Shown: positions 31,681 through 39,833 of the stretch, piece after piece
How the letters are laid out: each line of letters starts with the position of its first letter
How positions within the stretch are numbered: the first letter of the stretch is position 1
Origin: Vulcanimicrobiota bacterium
GTDB taxonomy: Bacteria > Vulcanimicrobiota > Vulcanimicrobiia > Vulcanimicrobiales > Vulcanimicrobiaceae
Direction: 5' to 3'
Length of the DNA: 44,013 bases
NCBI GenBank assembly: GCA_019232905.1
Contig: JAFANA010000116.1
Span: 1 to 44,013, forward strand
Made by a program: the position numbers and the translations under genes
Notes under the pieces: generated by a model
Seen by the model: the letters and a program-made list of their open reading frames with translations, nothing else
The model's database searches: none
Told to the model about the DNA's origin: nothing

Positions 31681-33587
31681 CGATGTATCTCCTGACTATG
31701 TTCGAGCACGCGCGAGACTCGCTCTGCGACATGCTGCGCAGAGAGACCGAAACGCGCGCGTTGGCGGGCCGGCGAATCATGCTGTACGAGCTCGTCGGCA
31801 ATGCCGATGCGCTCGATGCGGACGTCGAGTCCCCGATCCGACACGCTCTCTACGACTGCCGAGCCGAAGCCGCCTGCGAGCGAGTGTTCTTCTAAGGTAA
31901 GAATCACCTCGTGGTCCGCGACGAGCGATTCGACGAGCGCCGCATCGAGCGGCTTGGCGAAACGGGCGTTGACGACGGTCGGTACGAGGTCGGAGCGTCC
32001 GAACTCGCCGCTCGCGAGCAAATCGTAGGCATCAAGCGCAACGTCGACCGTATTGCCGAGGGCGAGGATGGCGACGCCTTTGCCTCGGCGCAGCACTTCG
32101 GACTTGCCCTGTTCGATCGGTGCCGGCGCGTCGAGATGGCGCCCGCTCGTCGAACCGCGGGGGTAGCGCAACGCGACGGGCGCGTTCAGAGCAAGCGCAT
32201 GCTCGAGCATCGGCAGAAGCTCGTCTTCATTGCGCGGCGCCATTACGGTCATATTCGGGAGCGTGCGCAGATAGGCGATGTCATAGAGACCCATATGCGT
32301 CGGGCCGTCGTCGCCGACGAGCCCTGCGCGGTCCATACAGAACACGACCGGCAAATTCTGGACGCACACGTCGTGGACGACTTGGTCGTACGCGCGTTGT
32401 AGGAACGTCGAATAGATTGCGCAGACCGGTTTCAATCCGTTCGTCGCAGCGCCGGCAGCCATACAGACCGCATGCGCTTCCGCGATACCGACGTCGAAGA
32501 AGCGTTCCGGAAATTGTTTCGCAAATTTCGAGAGCTTCGTTCCGTCGGGCATCGCCGCGGTAATGCCGATGACCTTCGGATTCTTTTCCGCGACCGTCAT
32601 TAGCGCGGAGGCGAACGCGTCGGAGAACGTCGGGCGCGCATCGGGTTTAACTTCGAGTTTGCCGGTGTCGGCATCAAACGCGCTCGATACACCATGGAAT
32701 GTACGCGCGTCGCGCTCCGCCGGCGCGTAGCCTTTGCCTTTGACCGTGCGCACGTGCAGCAGCACGGGCCCTTCCAGATTCTTTGCGGTGTCAAGCGCAT
32801 CGATCAGCGTATCGAGATTGTGTCCGTCGACCGGTCCCATGTAGCGGAAGCCGAGCTCTTCGAAAATCACCGCTGCTTTTTCGGAGGGCGCAACGAAACG
32901 GATAGCGCCCATTTCCGCCGACGCAAACGCTTTACGCGCAGCGCCGCCGAAGGGCATGTGCCCGAATACGTCTTTCGCTTTTTCGCGTACGAATTGCGCG
33001 AACGGCTTCGCGCGGAGCACCGACAAATACGAGGCGACGGCGCCGACATTCGGTGCAATCGACATCTCGTTGTCGTTGAGAATTACGATGAAATTTGAAT
33101 TGAGTTGGCCGGCGTTGTTGAGCGCTTCGTATGCCAGACCGCCGGTCAGCGCACCGTCACCGATTACTGCAACGACCGTTTCGTCACGCCCGGCGAGATC
33201 GCGGGCGACGGCCATACCATACGCTGCCGAAACGGACGTCGATGCGTGTCCCGCACCGAACTGGTCGTACTCCGACTCCGAACGCATCGCAAAACCGGAA
33301 ATACCGCCGCCTTGTCGCAACGTGCCGAAACGATCGCGACGTCCGGTCAGAATTTTGTGAACGTATGCCTGATGGCTAACGTCCCAGACGACCTTGTCGT
33401 CGGGCAGGCTAAGCGCGCGATGCAGGGCGATCGTTAATTCGACGACGCCGAGGTTCGGAGCGAGGTGGCCGCCGTTGCGAGAACACGTAGCAACGAGCAG
33501 CTCGCGGATTTCGACGGCAAGAACGTCGAGATCGTCGCGGCTTAGCGCTTTGAGGTCGGCCGGAGAGTTGACGCGTTCAATGACCAT
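31677..33587 (-). CDS. dxs: 1-deoxy-D-xylulose-5-phosphate synthase
   Basis: First enzyme of the MEP isoprenoid pathway; condenses pyruvate and glyceraldehyde 3-phosphate with thiamine diphosphate. The 636-residue protein has the expected length and domains: SHQAYVHKILTGR near residue 70, the thiamine-binding GDGALTGG with its downstream NDN, and DRAGLVGDDGPTHMG in the transketolase-type second domain, which holds the catalytic Glu/His area. ATG 33587 has only a poor ribosome site. It heads the operon dxs-secG-dppD-dppF. Confidence 0.96.
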   Translation of the reverse strand: MVIERVNSPADLKALSRDDLDVLAVEIRELLVATCSRNGGHLAPNLGVVELTIALHRALSLPDDKVVWDVSHQAYVHKILTGRRDRFGTLRQGGGISGFAMRSESEYDQFGAGHASTSVSAAYGMAVARDLAGRDETVVAVIGDGALTGGLAYEALNNAGQLNSNFIVILNDNEMSIAPNVGAVASYLSVLRAKPFAQFVREKAKDVFGHMPFGGAARKAFASAEMGAIRFVAPSEKAAVIFEELGFRYMGPVDGHNLDTLIDALDTAKNLEGPVLLHVRTVKGKGYAPAERDARTFHGVSSAFDADTGKLEVKPDARPTFSDAFASALMTVAEKNPKVIGITAAMPDGTKLSKFAKQFPERFFDVGIAEAHAVCMAAGAATNGLKPVCAIYSTFLQRAYDQVVHDVCVQNLPVVFCMDRAGLVGDDGPTHMGLYDIAYLRTLPNMTVMAPRNEDELLPMLEHALALNAPVALRYPRGSTSGRHLDAPAPIEQGKSEVLRRGKGVAILALGNTVDVALDAYDLLASGEFGRSDLVPTVVNARFAKPLDAALVESLVADHEVILTLEEHSLAGGFGSAVVESVSDRGLDVRIERIGIADELVQHDSPARQRARFGLSAQHVAERVSRVLEHSQEIHR

Positions 33588-33676
33588 GGTGACCGGCCTG
33601 GGTTCGGCCCGACGACCGTAGCCTCCCCCGCCAATGCGTGCGCGAGCGACCGGGAAGGGCTCGCGCGCAGCAACTG

Positions 33677-33735
33677 GCCCCTTAGCCGTTCTCGCAGAGG
33701 AACTCGGCTTCCGCGACCCCTAACTAAGGGGCGCG
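33677..33735 (+). promoter_or_regulatory. Long-range stem that covers the ribosome site of the PAP2-like gene
   Basis: GCCCCTTAG (33677-33685) is the perfect complement of CTAAGGGGC (33724-33732). The right arm contains AAGGGG, the ribosome site of the gene starting at 33736. If formed in mRNA, the 9-bp stem would hide the site; the 38-base loop contains further self-complementary GC-rich sequence. Confidence 0.45.
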
Positions 33736-34383
33736 ATGCACGATCCGTCCATCGAGACGATTGTTCCGATCAAAAACCGCCGGGCTTGGCGCGACCTCGC
33801 GCGCATCCTCTCGACGGTTTTCAACCCGTTTCTGACATCGCTCGCGCTCTTCGTCATATTAGCGCACGCGAGCGCCCGTGATACGGTCGATTTCTGGCGT
33901 CTGCTCTGGCTATCGACATTCTTCACGTCGATCGGGCCGATGATCTACGTCTTCTGGCTCTACGGAACGGACCGCATCTCCGACCTCGATATGTCCGTGC
34001 GTCACGAGCGCGAAGCGGTCTTCGGCGCGTTCGTCGTCTTCTATCTCCTTGGAACGATTACGTTGTGGATCACGCACGCGCCGCGACTCATGATCGCGTC
34101 CATGGCAGCCTACACCGTCTCGACGCTGGTCGTGCAATACATCACGCGCTACTGGAAGATCAGCACGCACGCGCTCGGGATCACGGCGCCGATCGTCGTG
34201 CTCACGCTGCTCTACGGCAATCAAACGCTGCCGTTTTGGATTCTGATCCCGATGGTCGGCTGGGCACGTGTGTACTTGAAGGCGCACACGGTCATGCAAG
34301 TGATCGCGGGTGCCGCGCTCGCGCTCGGATCAACCGTGCTCTTCTTCCACATCTTCCACGTGCGCGAAATCGTGTCGCTTTAG
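33736..34383 (+). CDS. PAP2-like integral membrane protein
   Basis: A 215-residue protein with about six membrane helices. The last third resembles the PAP2/phosphatidate phosphatase core: KISTHALG where PAP2 has the PSGH motif, and WARVYLKAHTVMQVIAGA where it has SR-x-H-x3-D. The Arg and His of the last motif are present; the first Lys/Arg-Pro motif is not evident and PSGH is altered, as in some PAP2 relatives of unknown activity. It could act on lipid phosphates such as undecaprenyl pyrophosphate, fitting its neighbour dxs, but this is a weak inference. Its stop codon overlaps that of the convergent MFS gene. Confidence 0.65.
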   Translation: MHDPSIETIVPIKNRRAWRDLARILSTVFNPFLTSLALFVILAHASARDTVDFWRLLWLSTFFTSIGPMIYVFWLYGTDRISDLDMSVRHEREAVFGAFVVFYLLGTITLWITHAPRLMIASMAAYTVSTLVVQYITRYWKISTHALGITAPIVVLTLLYGNQTLPFWILIPMVGWARVYLKAHTVMQVIAGAALALGSTVLFFHIFHVREIVSL

Positions 34384-35606
34384 CGGCGTAAAAATCCGAG
34401 CGCAAACGCCGCCGCCGAAGCTACTGCCGGCAGCAGGCAAAGCGTTCGCGCGTTTCCGCCCACGAGGGCGGCGCCCGCCGTCGGTCCGAGGATCATGGCG
34501 ATGCTATTGACGGAATCGCTGATGCCCATGATGGCGCCGCGCTCGTCGCCCTTCGCACGATTCGAAAGCACCGTCGTCAAGGTTGGTTCGGCAATCGCAG
34601 CGCCGATCGCCCACAACGACATCGCTGCCAGAAACGCGCCCTCTCTGCTAACGAACCCGAGTCCAACATAGGCTAAGACGCTCGTCGCAAGACCGGCTTG
34701 CAACAGGCGCGCATCGCCGATGCGTTTCGAGAGCGGTGTCACAACGAAAACGAGGGTTACGCCGCCGATCACGGCAGCGATTGCCAGCAGATAGGAAGCT
34801 TTGCTCGGATCCATGTGCAGCACGTGATCTGCATAGAGCGCGAAATTCGCAAGATACGCAACGACCGCTAAAATAAAGAGGAACTGCCTGATCAGAAGCC
34901 TGCGAACGCCCGGCGCAAACGCAGCGCGAAGTGAATTTCGAATGCTCGTCTTCTTTTCGAGATTCGTTTTTGCCGGCAGGCAGAACCACGTAAAGATCAG
35001 ATTGATGACTTCCAGCAGCGCCGCAACGAAAAACGGAAGTGCGACACCGAACTTCAGCAACGCGCCCGATGCCACGGGACCAACCACGAATGCGGCACCG
35101 AAAACCGCACCGTACAGTGAATACGCCCGTTCGCGCTGATCCGGTCGCGTTACATCGGCAATAAAAGATTCAGCGGCGCCGAGACTGCCGCCGCCGCACC
35201 CCGAGATCACGCGAGAAAGTAAGACGAGCCAAAGCGCGTGCGAAAGCGCCAGCAGCAAATAGCCGGCGAGCGAGAGCACTTGCGACGCCATAATGATCGT
35301 CTTGCGGCCGAGACGATCGCTGAGTTTGCCCCACACCGGGGCCGCGATTGCCGAGGCAACGGCGGGAATGCTCAGCAGCGCACCGCCGATCACGTCCGAC
35401 GCATGGTACTGCCGCACGAGTTGCGGCAGTAACGGAATCATCAACGTGTAGCCGAGCGTGTCGACTAACGTCGTGCCGTAGATCGGGATGACCGCGTTCG
35501 GAAGCCCGATCGCCGTCCGCGCGCGGTCCGCGATGCTACCCTTCGAACCACCCCGAGGGAGCGACGTCGAGGTTGACGTTGATCTGCTTGACTTCGGTGT
35601 AGGCAT
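34380..35606 (-). CDS. MFS transporter, DHA1 (drug:H+ antiporter-like) family
   Basis: A twelve-helix transporter of about 408 residues if started at ATG 35606. The 5' part then overlaps the aldehyde dehydrogenase gene by 71 bases; no ATG, GTG or TTG occurs between the dehydrogenase stop and the middle of helix 1, so an overlapping start is needed. Signatures: GKLSDRLGRK in the 2-3 loop (MFS motif A) and SRVISGCGGG in helix 4. It resembles TetA/Bcr-like exporters. As the last gene of the gabT-patA-aldehyde-dehydrogenase run it might carry polyamines or GABA, but its sequence does not show this. Confidence 0.82.
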   Translation of the reverse strand: MPTPKSSRSTSTSTSLPRGGSKGSIADRARTAIGLPNAVIPIYGTTLVDTLGYTLMIPLLPQLVRQYHASDVIGGALLSIPAVASAIAAPVWGKLSDRLGRKTIIMASQVLSLAGYLLLALSHALWLVLLSRVISGCGGGSLGAAESFIADVTRPDQRERAYSLYGAVFGAAFVVGPVASGALLKFGVALPFFVAALLEVINLIFTWFCLPAKTNLEKKTSIRNSLRAAFAPGVRRLLIRQFLFILAVVAYLANFALYADHVLHMDPSKASYLLAIAAVIGGVTLVFVVTPLSKRIGDARLLQAGLATSVLAYVGLGFVSREGAFLAAMSLWAIGAAIAEPTLTTVLSNRAKGDERGAIMGISDSVNSIAMILGPTAGAALVGGNARTLCLLPAVASAAAFALGFLRR

Positions 35607-37068
35607 CGTAGCCGTACGTTCCCAATTCACGCCCGATACCCGACTGTTTGTAGCCGCCCCACGGCGCTTCGTTGTAAGTCGGGTGGTATGTATTGATCCA
35701 CGTGATGCCCGCACGCAATCTGCGGATCACGCGGTGCGCTTTTGCGACGTCCTGCGTAAACACGGCGCCTGCCAGTCCGTAGATCGTGTCGTTCGCGGTA
35801 CTAACGGCATCATCTTCATCTTTGAAGCGTTGCACGACGAGTACCGGGCCGAAAATCTCCTCGCGCACGATGCGCATGTCGCGATTCGTTCCGTCGAAGA
35901 CCGTCGGCGCAATGAAGTTGCCGCCCGCGAGCGCACCGCCAAGACGCTCGCCGCCGCACACCAAACGCGCGCCTTCGTCTTTACCTGCTGCCAAGTAGCC
36001 TTCGACGCGTTCTAACTGCCCTCGCGAAATGATCGGTCCCATCTCAGTCTTCGGATCGAAGCCGTTTCCGACGCGAATCTTCTTCGCACGCTCGACCACC
36101 GCCGCGACGAATTTGTCCGCAATCGAGTCCTGTACGACCAAACGCGAGCCCGCGGAACACACCTGTCCTGCGTTTGCGTAAATGCCGAACAGCGCGTAAT
36201 CCACCGCCGTATCGAAGTCCGCGTCGGCAAACACGACGTTGGGCGACTTTCCGCCCAGTTCGAGCGTAACTTTCTTCAAGTTCCCGACGGCTGCGCTCAT
36301 AATCGAGCGTCCAGTTTTCGTTCCGCCGGTGAACGCGATCTTATCGACACCGTGATTTTCGGCGAGTTCCGCGCCGACGACCGGCCCTGCGCCCGTCACG
36401 ATGTTGACGGCGCCGGCCGGAAATTCAAGCTCTTCGAAAATCGTCGCCAGGCGCAACGCCGAGAGGGGCGTCAACTCCGACGGTTTTAAGATGCACGTAT
36501 TGCCTGCTGCAAGCGCCGGCGCGAGCTTCCACACCGCCATCAGCAACGGATAATTCCACGGAACGATTTGACCGCATACACCGATCGGCTCGCGCACGGT
36601 AAAGCTTTGCGACGGTCCGGGAACGTCGAAGGTTTGCCCGTGCGGTTTCGTGGCAAGGCCCGCGTAATAGCGGAAGCAGCCCGCCGCATCGGCGACGTCG
36701 TATTCCGTCTCGCGCAGCGGTTTGCCGTTGTTGAGCGTGTCGATGTACTGCAGCTCGCGGCCGTACTCTTCGATCTTGTCCGCGACGCGGAACAGCAATC
36801 GCGCGCGATCCGCCGCGGTCATCGTCGACCACGGACCAACGTCAAATGCCGTGCGCGCCGCTGCAATCGCGCGCTTTGCGTCGTCACGGGTTCCCTCGGC
36901 AACGCTTGCGATAGGCGCCCCCGTTGCGGGATCCAGTAACGTGCGGGACGCACCGTCCGACGCTTCGGCCCACTTGCCGTCGATGTACATGAGCATCGTC
37001 GATCCGGAACGCGGAACGTTCTTGAGCAGCGTTTGCGGATCGGCACCGGGTTTGATCAACGTCTCCAT
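35536..37068 (-). CDS. Aldehyde dehydrogenase, probable gamma-aminobutyraldehyde dehydrogenase
   Basis: NAD(P)-dependent oxidation of an aldehyde to an acid. The 510-residue protein has the cofactor-binding PWNYPLLMA, FTGGTKTGR, the catalytic Glu in LELGGKSPNVVF and the catalytic Cys in NAGQVCSAGSR. It resembles betaine/aminobutyraldehyde dehydrogenases. The ATG is two bases after the putrescine aminotransferase stop, with GGAG seven bases upstream inside that gene. The aminotransferase makes 4-aminobutanal, so oxidation of this to GABA is the likely job. Confidence 0.88.
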   Translation of the reverse strand: METLIKPGADPQTLLKNVPRSGSTMLMYIDGKWAEASDGASRTLLDPATGAPIASVAEGTRDDAKRAIAAARTAFDVGPWSTMTAADRARLLFRVADKIEEYGRELQYIDTLNNGKPLRETEYDVADAAGCFRYYAGLATKPHGQTFDVPGPSQSFTVREPIGVCGQIVPWNYPLLMAVWKLAPALAAGNTCILKPSELTPLSALRLATIFEELEFPAGAVNIVTGAGPVVGAELAENHGVDKIAFTGGTKTGRSIMSAAVGNLKKVTLELGGKSPNVVFADADFDTAVDYALFGIYANAGQVCSAGSRLVVQDSIADKFVAAVVERAKKIRVGNGFDPKTEMGPIISRGQLERVEGYLAAGKDEGARLVCGGERLGGALAGGNFIAPTVFDGTNRDMRIVREEIFGPVLVVQRFKDEDDAVSTANDTIYGLAGAVFTQDVAKAHRVIRRLRAGITWINTYHPTYNEAPWGGYKQSGIGRELGTYGYDAYTEVKQINVNLDVAPSGWFEG

Positions 37069-37070
37069 AA

Positions 37071-38423
37071 CTACACTCCAGTTTTGGTCTTCGTGGATTG
37101 CGCCATAACGGCAAGTGATTCACCGATCGAGCGGCAGACATAATCCGCTTGTTCTTCAGTAATAGTCAGGGGCGGTTCGATGCGCACGACTTGCGCATTG
37201 ATGAGCGTCCCGGAAACCAGCACGCCGCGTTCGAGCAAGAGTTTTCCCATTTCGAATCCGGTTCGATGATCGTTAAACTCGATGGCGATCAGCAATCCCT
37301 TTCCGCGGACGTCCACGACGAACTCCGGGAAATCCCGCGTCGCCTCACGCAGCCCCTTAAGCATGCGTTCGCCCATGACTGCAGCGCGCTCAGGAAGGCG
37401 GTCCGTCAATAACACGTTGATCGTCGCCGTCGCCGCGGCGCACGCGAGCGGGTTCCCACCGAACGTGGTCGTGTGTAAGAACGGATTATCGAAGAGCCTC
37501 GCAAAAATATCCTTTGTTCCCACGACCGCGCCCGCCGGTACGACGCCGCCGCCGAAGGCTTTCGCCAGACAAATGATGTCGGGACGCACGCCGTAGTGCT
37601 GAAAGCAGAACATCTTTCCGGTACGTCCCATTCCCGTTTGTACTTCGTCGAGAATCATCAGCGCGCCGAATTCATCGCACAGCGCGCGCACGCCGGGAAG
37701 ATAGTTGTCGTGCGGGACGTTCACGCCGCCTTCGCCTTGAATCGGCTCGAGCAAAACGGCGCCGACGTCCTCGCCGACCATCTTCAACCGCTCCATCTTT
37801 CGGCGCAGCGCGGCGAGATCGTCGAACGGGAAATGTTCGATATTCGGCAAGAGCGCACCGAACGGACGGCGGAATTCGCCTTTTGCACTGACCGAAAGCG
37901 AACCGAAGCTTTTTCCATGAAAGCCTTTCGTCGCCGCGATGATCGTTTGCTTCGTCGGATCGTATGCGCGCGCGAGCTTAAGCGCGGCCTCGACCGATTC
38001 GGTCCCACTGTTCGTGAAAAACACGTACTCCAAACCGGGAGGCATGAGCATCGAAAGCGTTTTAGCAAGCATCGCGCGCAACGGATCGAGAAGATCTTGG
38101 CTGTGCAGCGGTTGCCGCTCGAGTTGCGCCTTGACGGCGGCTACGACTTTCGGATTGCGATGCCCGACGTTGAAGATACCGAACCCGCCGAGGCAATCGA
38201 TATATTCCTTGCCGGCGACGTCGCGATAACTATTGAGCCCTGCGTCCGACCATTCGACGGCCGCGGCGGCGTGTTCCACCGACGTTGCTTTCCGGTATTC
38301 CAAGAAACCGGGATTGATGTGCTCGCGGAAGCTCTCTACGGTCTCCCGTGTGATCCACGCTGCGTCCTCCGGTGTAATGGAGGCCGACTCGATCAGTTCT
38401 AAGACATGGTCCGTATAGGCCAA
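37071..38423 (-). CDS. patA: Putrescine aminotransferase (PatA/YgjG)
   Basis: PLP-dependent class III aminotransferase converting putrescine to 4-aminobutanal. The match to E. coli YgjG is strong across the length: NPGFLEYRK, IDCLGGFGIFNVGHRNP, the QPLHSQ(D/E)LLDPLRAMLAKTL block, NSGTESVEAALKLA, LDEVQTGMGRTGK and HTTTFGGNPLACAAA. The PLP Lys is in CLAKAFGGG. The start given is TTG 38423 (450 residues), which has a poor ribosome site. Nine codons upstream an in-frame ATT (38450-38448) lies seven bases from AAGGAG (38463-38458), so initiation at AUU is possible and would give 459 residues. It lies between gabT and the aldehyde dehydrogenase. Confidence 0.93.
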   Translation of the reverse strand: MAYTDHVLELIESASITPEDAAWITRETVESFREHINPGFLEYRKATSVEHAAAAVEWSDAGLNSYRDVAGKEYIDCLGGFGIFNVGHRNPKVVAAVKAQLERQPLHSQDLLDPLRAMLAKTLSMLMPPGLEYVFFTNSGTESVEAALKLARAYDPTKQTIIAATKGFHGKSFGSLSVSAKGEFRRPFGALLPNIEHFPFDDLAALRRKMERLKMVGEDVGAVLLEPIQGEGGVNVPHDNYLPGVRALCDEFGALMILDEVQTGMGRTGKMFCFQHYGVRPDIICLAKAFGGGVVPAGAVVGTKDIFARLFDNPFLHTTTFGGNPLACAAATATINVLLTDRLPERAAVMGERMLKGLREATRDFPEFVVDVRGKGLLIAIEFNDHRTGFEMGKLLLERGVLVSGTLINAQVVRIEPPLTITEEQADYVCRSIGESLAVMAQSTKTKTGV

Positions 38424-38461
38424 GACTTCTGCTTTGTCGCGTTCAAGAATTTTGTTGCTCC

Positions 38462-39739
38462 TTATGGCGTCGAGAGGACACTGTCGATTACGTCGCTGAT
38501 GCGACGAAGCGCCTCGTCGAGAGTTTCATCATCTATGACGAGCGGGACCAGCGTGCGAATCACGTTTCCCGCCCCGGCAGGCATCAACAGCACGCCGCGT
38601 TCGCGTGCCTGCTCCACGATACGCGGGACGATTGCTTTACCCGTTTCGTTAAACTCGATCCCGATCATTGCACCGATTCCGCGCACTTCGAAGACGTCGC
38701 GCGGAAACCGCCGCGCCGCATCGTCGAACGTTGCACGAACGCGTGCCCCGATCGTCTCTGCACGCGCGAAGAATTCGTCGTCCATATAGTCGAGCGTTGC
38801 GAGCGCCGCTGCGCATGACACGGGATTACCCGCATACGTTCCACCGAGACCTCCCGGCGCCGGCGCATCCATGATCTCCGCTTTACCGATGACGGCCGCA
38901 AGCGGCATGCCGCCGGCGAGCGATTTTGCAGCGGTAATGATATCCGCTTCGATGCCCGCGTGTTCGATTGCGAAGTAGCGTCCCGTTCGGCCGAACCCGC
39001 TTTGAATCTCGTCACACACCAGCACGATGCCGTATTGCGTGCAGATTTCACGCAGCGCGCGCAGAAACTCGGCCGGCGCAGGAACGAATCCTCCTTCTCC
39101 CAGGACCGGTTCGATGATGATACATGCGACGCGCTCGGGCGAGAGCGTGCTCTCGAATGTTTCCGCGAGCGCTTCCAATGCGCGTTCCGTCGTCCAGCCG
39201 TGCGCGGCATGCGGATAGGGCACGTGCGCAATTTCGCTGCAGAACGGCCCGAAATTTTGTTTATACGGAGCATTTTTGCCGGTCATCGACAGCGCGAGCA
39301 ACGTGCGTCCGTGATAGCCGTGTTGAAACGCGATCACTCCCGGGCGCCCGGTGTACGCGCGCGCGATTTTGACTCCGTTCTCCGTCGCTTCCGAACCGGT
39401 CGTAACCAGCAGCGTTTTCTTCGGCGTCGTTCCGGGCGCAAGGGCATTGAGTTTTTCCGCGAGTTCGACGTACGGCTCGTACGACGTCACCTGAAAGCAG
39501 AGATGGGTGAATCGCTCAGCCTGATCGCTGATGCGCTCGACGATCGCCGGATTCGCGTGGCCGGCATTGAGTACGCCGATGCCGCCGACAAAGTCGATAT
39601 ATTCGCGCCCGTCGGCGTCCCACAAGCGGGCGCCCTCGGCGCGAACGACGGAGATTGGATGAACGCAGCCGACACCGCGCGGCACGCTCTCGGAACGGCG
39701 GCGCGCGATCTCGGCTGACGCGGAGCGTACAGCCTGCAT
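38462..39739 (-). CDS. gabT: 4-aminobutyrate aminotransferase
   Basis: PLP enzyme converting GABA and 2-oxoglutarate to succinic semialdehyde and glutamate. The 425-residue protein has GIGVLNAGHANP, TTGSEATENGVKIAR, GYHGRTLLALSMTGK, the PLP-contacting CDEIQSGFGRTG and the Lys in TAAKSLAGGMP. It heads the minus-strand run gabT-patA-aldehyde dehydrogenase-MFS. The ATG has no ribosome site, so the mRNA may be leaderless. Succinate-semialdehyde dehydrogenase is not in the window; the linked dehydrogenase could conceivably cover both aldehyde steps. Confidence 0.92.
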   Translation of the reverse strand: MQAVRSASAEIARRRSESVPRGVGCVHPISVVRAEGARLWDADGREYIDFVGGIGVLNAGHANPAIVERISDQAERFTHLCFQVTSYEPYVELAEKLNALAPGTTPKKTLLVTTGSEATENGVKIARAYTGRPGVIAFQHGYHGRTLLALSMTGKNAPYKQNFGPFCSEIAHVPYPHAAHGWTTERALEALAETFESTLSPERVACIIIEPVLGEGGFVPAPAEFLRALREICTQYGIVLVCDEIQSGFGRTGRYFAIEHAGIEADIITAAKSLAGGMPLAAVIGKAEIMDAPAPGGLGGTYAGNPVSCAAALATLDYMDDEFFARAETIGARVRATFDDAARRFPRDVFEVRGIGAMIGIEFNETGKAIVPRIVEQARERGVLLMPAGAGNVIRTLVPLVIDDETLDEALRRISDVIDSVLSTP

Positions 39740-39750
39740 GTGCCTAGCCT

Positions 39751-39783
39751 ACGGCACCGCCAGGCCGCCCCTCTACGTGCCGT
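39751..39783. promoter_or_regulatory. Inverted repeat in the gabT/pucR-like divergent promoter region
   Basis: ACGGCAC (39751-39757) and GTGCCGT (39777-39783), spacer 19, lie in the 94-base gap between the divergent starts. The place is right for an operator of the PucR-type regulator. Confidence 0.4.
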
Positions 39784-39833
39784 CGAACCAATTTTTGCCC
39801 GATTCTTCGTGTCCGGGCACCAAGGAGCGTCAT

